Shown one piece after another: positions 56,295 through 64,000 of a stretch of 64,000 nucleotides of DNA (position 1 is the first letter of the stretch; the number at the start of each line of letters is the position of its first letter). The notes below the pieces were generated by a model that was given only the letters and a program-made list of their open reading frames with translations, was not told where the DNA came from and did not search any database. Both the position numbers and the translations under genes were made by a program. This DNA comes from Arenicola marina (lineage: Eukaryota; Annelida; Polychaeta; Arenicolidae), in NCBI GenBank assembly GCA_964019135.1, contig OZ025253.1, positions 12,157,059 through 12,221,058 of the forward strand, in the 5' to 3' direction.

Positions 56295-57745
56295 TTATTG
56301 TAAAATTGTCTTGCCCTGTCTCATCTTTGTTACCTTTTTCGCATTGCAGATCACTGAACATCATGAGATTATGATGGTCTTTGGGTCAATGTGTCATCAC
56401 ACTAATAACCTATGTTAACACATCTTTGCATGTTCACGTCACTTAAAAAGGAACAGCTAGTTACTTGATCTCTAGCGATATATCTTTCGAAACGAAGGAG
56501 TAGTAGGTGTCGCCTGGAACATGGAAGACCCGGAGTGTCCCGGGGTGTCTCAGAGGGCGGAGTGCAACGTGCGTGAGCGTCGGACCACAGCCATGGGGAG
56601 GACACTCTCTCCAACCCGGCGGACTTGACGGAGGTACTGGTGGTCATGCGGGCACAACAGCAGGCGTTGCTGGACCTGTCGCATAGAGTCCTGCAGATCG
56701 CTTTGGCCCAAACGGTTCACCCGCCAGCGGCCATGTCTGCGTACTCGCCTGCGACTTTGGGCTCCCACCCACCAGCGGCCAGATCGTCTTACCAACCTGC
56801 GGCTATGGGCTTCTACCCGCCAGCGGCCATGACAGGCAGCAGCGCAAGGTAACGAAGAGGTACGCCGAGGTCACGCTGAGACTCGCTCCTGCTTCTGTTG
56901 TGACCAGGTGGGCCACCTATAAAGCGAAGAGACGCTCCTTCCAGACTAACCAGAATGCGCCAGGGCAGAATGGACACCATGCAGGAAACGAGTGTCCCTG
57001 TTTTCAAATCTTTTTTTTTGCAAATTGTGATACACATGTCACATGTTTCATTTTAGAAATTCAGAAACCAAAGAAACATCGCCGTTTCGGCTGTGATATG
57101 GCAAACGTGTCTATCCTGGGACACCACAGAACTCAAATTATAACAAAGCATCGCGAAGCACAAAAACTGATGACATTTCAACTTAGTGGTAAATCGATAT
57201 CAGGCAAGGTAGAGAGGCTCCTTTGGCAGTCTGGCATGCGTGGAGTATGGACAAAAGAAATTTGGGATGATTCAAGGACTGATTCTTATTTGTGTTTGAA
57301 CCTCCCTACGTCTCTTAATGTAAAATCTCGCATCACGCTTGCTACTGCGACGCCAGTATGCATGAATGCGGTCCATGTTGTCAAACATCAAAACTTAAGT
57401 CACCTTAAAATTATCTTAATGCAGTACGCGAGATCACCGTGGCGCCACCTAGCGAATGCAATTTATATATGACCGTTTTTGACTTTGCGAGCATTTTTTT
57501 TCTTCGATATCTCAATATTAATCCTATTTACATAACAGGAAAAATATCAGGACCTTTGGACAAATTTGTCCCGTTTTCTTTCAGTCTTCGAAAATCGGTA
57601 GATCGGAAAGAGGTTGAGTCGGGTGTCAGGTGTACCGCCCGGTATACCTGACACGTGAGAATGCGCTTCCGATAGCGCTGCAACCAATGAAATCCGGACA
57701 TTGGTCATATCCGGTGCATTTAGGGGCACTAGAACCAGCCTTGTC
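56295..57745. other. Intergenic: proline/alanine-rich frame and unrecognised frame
   Basis: At about 56625-56852 a plus-strand frame carries repeats of (P)PAAM, from variants of CCAGCGGCCATG. At 56900-57472 a 190-codon frame runs across an AT-rich tract without a recognisable domain. Weak resemblance of the neighbouring sequence to a retroelement fossil was considered and not accepted. The function is unknown. Confidence 0.3.
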
Positions 57746-57826
57746 CAGGGGCGTAGCCATGCAGCCTACGCACGTCTCCTGTGCAGCAGGTGCGCACACT
57801 TGCTCAAGTCCCTGGCTACGCTCCTG
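57746..57826. mobile_element. 81-bp MITE with 14-bp TIRs and TTGTC target duplication
   Basis: CAGGGGCGTAGCCA at the left and TGGCTACGCTCCTG at the right are inverted with one mismatch; TTGTC flanks on both sides (57741-57745, 57827-57831). The superfamily is not assigned. Confidence 0.85.
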
Positions 57827-57831
57827 TTGTC

Positions 57832-59619
57832 CATTACTTTACAATAAGCCGCCACCTCCCGAATGTCCTGTGCTGTTTTGATCGGGATACACCCGACATG
57901 CTGAATTAATGCGTGCGCACCTGACCCGGGCGAAATACGTCGTAGACGGTACACCGATGCGCCATGTTTGTATTCGGTTTACCTCGGGTAGGCCTGTACA
58001 TCCGGGCTACCAAATAAATGCACACTATGGTTGTGATGACTTGTAAGCCATTTGTATCATATGGCAAGCCATATGTATCATATTTTTTGTTTAAACACGA
58101 TTTCGGGCGCAAAACGTACTTTTCGGAACGAGAAACCCGGAAACTCGGAACATCGCAATATATGCATGGCAATTAATAGGCCCAGTACGGTTAATTGTTG
58201 TTAAAATGTTGTATAAAACAACCCAGTAACGGAAGAAGGCGGTTAGCTTTGTTCATAGCGAACATTCGAAAACACGTCATATAACACACATGTGTATAAC
58301 ATACTGCATCGAAAACACAAGAAATTAAAGATGGGTCGCTTTTGTACGTTGCACAATTATCTTTTTATTTCATATTTATTTACACATTATGCATCCCCGG
58401 CATCGACCATGACCTTCAATATTGTCCTCACCTAATTAGTAAAACACTTGGCGAACATTGATGTACCAGTTTTCAAGCATGACAAAAAACACCTTGAGAC
58501 ACGGTCCACAGTGGATCCGCTTGCCCCTTTGCAATGACTGTTGTACAGCCTTGAGTCGCAAATGCCCTAAATTGCTTTCTTATAATCAGGAGCACCTTAT
58601 CCGACAAAAATCCGGACTATATGAATCACAAAAATTGGTCCTGAAGTAGATTTCATTGTGCGTGAGACTCCATCCAGGGTTCCCTGGATACCGGTGGACA
58701 CCGAACCGGTTGCCATGGAGTCATGTACGTCCCCCTGCTGCTCAGTGTGTGTACATACAATCACAAGCATACGACGGTAGCTGAATTGAATGCCAAGGGA
58801 ATGTTCCTTGAGAATATATATCGCCACGCGCACAATCATCTATTTTAAGTGTGGTTGTCAAGGAGACGCGACCCTTCGGTTTTCTGTCTCGATACTGTCT
58901 CGTGCACATCCCGGATGTTGTTTCGATTGTGTTTGTAATTTTCTAAACGCGTCCGACTGCGCCATGACTTGCTGTTGAAGCTTGACGGTCAAACTGGAAA
59001 ACATTGGTGAGTCTGGAAACAAAACAAAAACTAATACTTCAACAGTCATGTGACAAGAACAACATCCGCATCAAAACCGCGCGTCCCGGATTAACCCTAG
59101 ACAATAGTTGTATTTAAGCATTTGTTTTCAACGTATATTTATCGGTAACTCTCTAAAATGTCTCCTACGGCGCCACGGGCCGACAGAGAAACAGGATCCA
59201 GGGCGAAAGTACGTATAGCACGTATCTATATAGGACGTGATCTTACTGTATATGAGAATATGCCAGTATATCCCATGTTCGGTTTCAACAAATTAGACAA
59301 ATCAGAAGTTAAAAAGGTAAATAAAACCTGTAATCAACATTTGTGTGGTAACTTCTAAGTTATAAATGCAGAAATTTGTAACGAAGGTGTGGATCCAGAA
59401 TTTGCGACACGGCGTAGGATTCTAGGTATTGTGTAAAACGAAGACCCATTTTCAATTGACCCATTTTTACGTGCGCAATTGATCGCCCGGCTATATTATT
59501 TTTGTGCAATATTAATCTGGAAAAAAGGATACGGGGGGGTTGAAGGTGGTAGGGCAGATTCGCGAGTGAACTGTGCGGTTCATCATATTTGTTCGTGTAT
59601 GTATAAGCGGACACAATGT
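57832..59619. other. Intergenic, 3' side of the homeobox gene
   Basis: Repeated CCATATGTATCAT-like text near 58040-58085; otherwise no gene recognised. The right end is probably the 3' UTR of the minus-strand homeobox exon; no clear AATAAA was seen there. Confidence 0.35.
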
Positions 59620-59895
59620 TTACTTGTTTGGTACTGGAGCCTCACCTTTGGCGGTCGGCGGGAATGGAAAGGATCCGTGCACGGGCGACATGTGAAGCGG
59701 GGATAGCAAGCCAGGAAGTCCCGGAAACGGAAAGCCCGGTATCCATGGGAGCATGGGTGGCGTCCTTGGCAACTGGACGCCGGGCAACGGCGGGCACCAG
59801 GGGGCGCCCTGCATGTTGTGCTGCCACGTGTCGTACATCCGGGTGACTGACCTCTCCTGCTTCCGCCATTTCGCGCGTCTGTTTTGAAACCAAAC
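59620..59895 (-). CDS. PRD-class homeobox protein, terminal exon
   Basis: Acceptor CTTTTTTCAG|GTTTGG opens in phase 0 with VWFQNRRAKWRKQERS, the end of homeodomain helix 3, so residue 50 is Gln and the intron falls between homeodomain positions 46 and 47. That intron position and the WRKQER wording are typical of PRD-class genes. The remaining ~75 residues are rich in Pro, Leu, Phe and Trp (PGVQLPRTPPMLPWIPGFPF) and end in APVPNK and TAA; no OAR motif is seen. It is a nuclear DNA-binding transcription factor by family. Homeodomain positions 1-46 must lie on an upstream exon, which I could not find up to 64000, so the 5' intron is over 4 kb or an exon was missed. Which PRD-class paralogue it is cannot be decided from this exon. 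Confidence 0.9.
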   Translation of the reverse strand, partial: VWFQNRRAKWRKQERSVTRMYDTWQHNMQGAPWCPPLPGVQLPRTPPMLPWIPGFPFPGLPGLLSPLHMSPVHGSFPFPPTAKGEAPVPNK

Positions 59896-62800
59896 CTGAA
59901 AAAAGAAACGAAGGTAACACATTGTATGTATAAGTGTTTTATGGTAAAGTGATCTATGAATTAAAAGACTTTATTAGTTAATGAACAAGTATTAATTAAA
60001 GTAATTAACATAAAATAATTAACTTTTAATTAAGGTTATTAATTAATGTTGATCCATAACCTCAACAAGTGTGTATGCTAATTTAACTTGCTTAATCCAC
60101 ACAAATGTAATTACCTTCACACATAGTTCTAGGGATATTCCAATATACCGTCTTCGTAACCCCATTAACTTGTGAAATCCGTATTAAGTCCTCTCGTGAC
60201 CTGCACCCGTTCATTTTATGATCGTATTTAAGCCGCTGATGTATCAATATGTTTAGGCAGAAGTGGTTCTTTATGTTTGTTTTCGATTCACAGTTGACCC
60301 TCTCTTGTGCCTAGACTCCCTGTGTTGCGCCACATGACGCCACAACGAAGGGATATATGATGTCCCCAATCCATTAGGCCGTTTACCTCGAGGACACTAC
60401 CTGTTGTTCCTCAGCTGTGAGAATGCGCTTTCGTTTTACGACGGGCTATAGCTACATGCATGCTTGTTTTCAACAGACACAGTGGGAGATTTAAAAGCCG
60501 CCAACAGCGTTGGCTTCGATCCTTCCCCTAGTTTATTACCCGGCGTAACTTGCAGTGCTCTTAAATATTTACGAACGCAGCAGGTTATCTTTCGGATTAA
60601 CGGAAAGCAAATGCTATTTCAATGCATTCGGGTAGTAATAGGCTCCGCGGGGGGTTCGTTGTAACGGCATCACCCCATGAATAGCTCGATCACACTTTTA
60701 CCAGTAATCTCTTCTACGTAAATACAATACTATTAAATGATCTTGTTATTAATACTGATTCATAGACAAATGACGTAGTCGTCAGCTTATTAATATTGTG
60801 TAACTGCGGAGATTCGTTCTGGTGCAGTCCCCCGGGCCTTACGTAAGCTCAGACCCCAGCTTAGTGAGGCTGAATTCCGCAATCAGGCACCATTAATCCT
60901 TATTGTTTGCCAAACAATTTGCCTTTTTCACGCGATTGCCAGCTCTGAGAGTCTTGCAAACAGGCTTAGTGTGATGAATTGTTATACACCACAGCCCCGA
61001 GAAGCAAAATTAAGACCTATACCTAATTATGTAGAAATAATCCATGCCTCTGGTATACACATGTGTAGATTAATTATAAGACACGCGGAAAAGCCGGCTG
61101 TTTCGTCACAATATTATCGTTTTACTCTTGGACGTAAATGTATGCATTCTATTCTTCTCGTAGTTAAATCGCTGATTTAACATATGTCGGTGCGTATAGT
61201 AAGGTTTAAATTATTCAGCTCGACTTAAGTTTCGATCTCTCCAAAAAAAGCTTTTAAACCTATACAACTTATCACTGACGAAATGAGGATTAATTTAATC
61301 TAGAACTGTCTGCATTAAATGTTGCAACTGGCTAACAGCTAACTGAAATGAGTTCACAACGTGCGAACAACATCTCTTACTATGAGTTGAGTGAAGACGA
61401 ATTGAGATGCATTATCACTTAATTAATAAACTTGACTAGGTCGACAGACAAAATAAATATTCTCTAGCGAAGTTGCCCTTAATAAACTTCGCATAGTCGA
61501 CTAATAGAAAAGGATGTGTCAGATGCAATATAATGCGCAATGAAGTGGAAGTTTAAGGGGCATTTAGCCTACCTATCAGTTCTTGAAAATTCGCGGTCCC
61601 GACTTGCCCAGACTTATTTGGGCAAGCCTTTCGCTTATCACCATATAAGCCCTATTCATGCCGCCTTCAATTTGTCACTGCTAAACACCCCTAGATTCCA
61701 CAGATTAATTGTAGGTGTCTTTTTCTGAACAATATGTTTTCACCCATTGCGAAGGACTTAAGTGAAATGCGAAGCTGCTAATTACCAGCCAAAGGTCTGT
61801 AATCACTATTTAAGCTCTACGCCGTAGGGGGCCGCGGACTTAAGGAGATTTGTTAACCGAGGGTTTGTTGTTGTCAAACAAGGCCCTCCCCTGGGTGTGA
61901 GACCCACCCGCTCAGCTCGTCATGACGTCACAGACACCGATGCGTAGAGTAGCAGCCAGCGACTCGGTGTATAATTACGACAAACGCACGCATCGTGTGT
62001 CCTTCAAAAGCTCGGACACGCAACACCAGCGTCTGGTAAACAAAAGGTGTTGACGGGAGGTGGAGCAGTTTTCAACCGTCATATAGGGACTTGTTTTAAT
62101 GGGCGGAGACCATGCGGCGCGATCGAGTGGTACGTATCATGATATCACTCCGCCCCCCTGCTACTTGTGTTCACCCAAGCACACTCGGTTGCGTCCTCGT
62201 CGCGTCGAGTTTCCCACTTACGCCATATCTTCCAATCATGGGGGGTGCACTTCGAACTTCCGCCAAACAAACCTCCAATTAGGACGACTTAGTGTCTACG
62301 TAAAATCTTCTTATTTGCGATATATCCTCTCGGCCTTCGCACGCAATAATCACGCTGGGCAGACGAGAAACTGAGATGGGCGTAGCAACCCCATTGGACG
62401 TCACACATAAGCGGTTGCTATGAAGTTTTTCGTACATGTTATTTATGCATTCTAATTTCGTGGTAACATGAATTTGTAGGACAATTCCAATTATTCAGAC
62501 AGTAATTTTCTCTCTGAATACTGAATTTCCGATTAACTCGTGGAGATGACCCAGACGCATTGTTCGAAATGTTTAAGTTTTAACATTAAGTTTTAATTTA
62601 AAAGAAAGGCATATATTTTCATATTTATCTTGAGTTTAAGTAGTAAAAGCGGTCAACAATGCTGACAATTTGATGACTTAGTAAAAAAGAACGCCACTTT
62701 TCCGCGCACGTACGTACCTTTACTATTCCGACAATAATACGTGTATGTCTATAAAAACCACTCCTGTTTCGTTCCAGTACATCATAATATTATCCTTATG

Positions 62801-64000
62801 CAACAAGCACCTCATTAAATGAATTCCACTTGAGATATTTGGAAGGTTTCTCATGGGAAATAATGTTGTATTAGTAACTCTCAAATTTACCAATTCGAAT
62901 TTTTTAATTACCGAGACTGGGCAATGCGACATCTTGATAATTTCAAAGATATCGCCATCCGAAATCGCCAAAAGGAAACATATAATTAGTCACCTACAGC
63001 AATCATCGGTTGACCAGTTTAAGCTTAGCGCCTGCGTTGGATTTTTCCGTTGAAGGGTAGATTAGTTTTAAAATACCTAACTGGGAGGTTTGTGAAATAT
63101 TTAGGAGAGGACGAATTATCAGTAACTCGATAGACTCAAAGTTGTTGTACGATATATCTTAGAATGTTAAGAGATTGATCACCGAGAAACCACGCATGCT
63201 GGCCTGACATTGATGGCATGCTAATACTCGCAAAATGCCTTAAACATTGAAAAAAAAAGCGACGGTAAGGGTTATGTTGTATTTCGCGAAAGGTAACTGC
63301 TATCGAATATTATGTCGAGCAATGTGAAATCGATTTAATAAGGGCGACATACCAGGAGATCAGATGCACCTATAACATGGGCCTGTTTCGATGCCATCCC
63401 CGATAAACCACATTTGGTCTACATTTCCGGACTGATGACATATTCAATGCACGTCTTATTGCGGTTTTGGTCATACAGACAAGCAGGCTGGCAATTACTA
63501 GTCCAGTTTGTTGATAAATTGCATGAATTACGCTGACAACAATGTAAGTGGAGTGGTTTTCTATTGTGAGCCTCGGTGCAGCAGATATAGCAGCCATAAG
63601 AGGCGATGACCTACTCGATCACACTGGGTTACGTAACGCGGAAGTAATTTGCCAACAGTAGGGCAACTGAAGATCTCGTCGCTCGTGAAGATCTCGTCGC
63701 TCGCGTTATCTCCTCGGGCGTTGAACAAGGGATTATGAGGCATTGATATGTTACCCATGCATGTGTCATCTCGACCTCCCATAGCCCCCACTCTCCCCCT
63801 ACTCCCACACCCGCAAAATCGGTTAATTAGAGGCATTCGAGGGGTTATGCTCAGGGAGTCCGACTCCAACGTGGGTCAGACAACACGCTGGGAGACCAGC
63901 ATTCTACACCTGACTCAGCGCGGCCCCCTGTGAGGTTAGGCCTCCTCAGTGGGTGGCCACAAGCCTCTGTAGGAGGACGAGCGTTCCCCCAGGCATGACT
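59896..64000. other. AT-rich stretch, probable homeobox intron
   Basis: No minisatellite, SINE or LINE is recognised here, unlike the rest of the window. TTAATTAA-type text is dense at about 59960-60060. CGTGAAGATCTCGTCGCTCG is tandemly doubled at about 63671-63705. Candidate homeodomain N-terminal coding was looked for on the minus strand and not found. Confidence 0.45.

Noticed and set aside
56820-57000. Faint zinc-knuckle-like spacing suggesting a retroelement fossil
   Set aside because: Too short and decayed, with no other element part nearby; not reported as an element.
56900-57472. 190-codon frame
   Set aside because: No recognisable domain; it crosses a T-rich tract and an internal acceptor-like site. 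Left as unrecognised rather than called a gene.

Overview
The window is animal nuclear DNA: spliced genes with GT-AG introns, a non-LTR retrotransposon, tRNA-derived SINEs, DNA-transposon remnants and an unusual number of minisatellites. There is no bacterial gene organisation. A cephalochordate (amphioxus) or a similar marine invertebrate fits best. The reasons are the gene set (a C3orf33-like gene, CFAP107, a Star-like FkbM gene, a PRD-class homeobox gene) and the many intronic minisatellites. This is an inference; no single locus proves it.

Four host genes can be supported by reading exons, splice sites and phases. (1) A Star-like FkbM-domain gene on the minus strand has its last two recognisable exons at 21695-21501 and 19678-19271; the intron between is filled by a 15-bp minisatellite. 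(2) CFAP107 (C1orf158), a ciliary doublet microtubule inner protein, is on the minus strand and appears complete in three exons (45417-45313, 41654-41360, 41061-40784; 225 aa). (3) A C3orf33-like gene on the plus strand has exons at 51544-51570 (tentative), 52489-52548, 53025-53178, 55203-55357 and 55880-56182, with AATAAA at 56289. (4) The terminal exon of a PRD-class homeobox gene lies on the minus strand at 59895-59620; its upstream exons were not found.

Layout: 1-5.9 kb, repeats and unrecognised sequence; 5.9-7.8 kb, a 5'-truncated CR1/Jockey-group LINE; 7.8-11.2 kb, nested dispersed repeats and a small array; 11.2-15.3 kb, a large 21-bp minisatellite with a SINE inside it; 15.3-18.5 kb, repeats with a TATA-containing promoter-like block; 19.2-21.7 kb, Star-like exons; 22-25.1 kb, dispersed repeats; 25.9-31.1 kb, an AT-rich field that reads as a very diverged long-period tandem repeat; 32.3-32.5 kb, a 200-base assembly gap; 32.5-40.2 kb, SINE, minisatellites and transposon-like sequence; 40.8-45.4 kb, CFAP107; 46-51.5 kb, hairpins, a terminal-inverted-repeat element and two abutting minisatellites; 51.5-56.3 kb, the C3orf33-like gene; 57-64 kb, a small MITE, the homeobox exon and quiet AT-rich sequence.

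Most long open frames here are artefacts of tandem repeats whose period is a multiple of three (15, 21, 33, 39 bp). The most unusual observations are an intron of the C3orf33-like gene built almost wholly from 33-bp copies of its own exon end plus 5' splice site; an inverted-repeat element in CFAP107 intron 1 whose 11-bp target duplication copies the 5' splice site; and a 21-bp minisatellite found at two loci with the same left flank, as if it had been carried by a mobile element.
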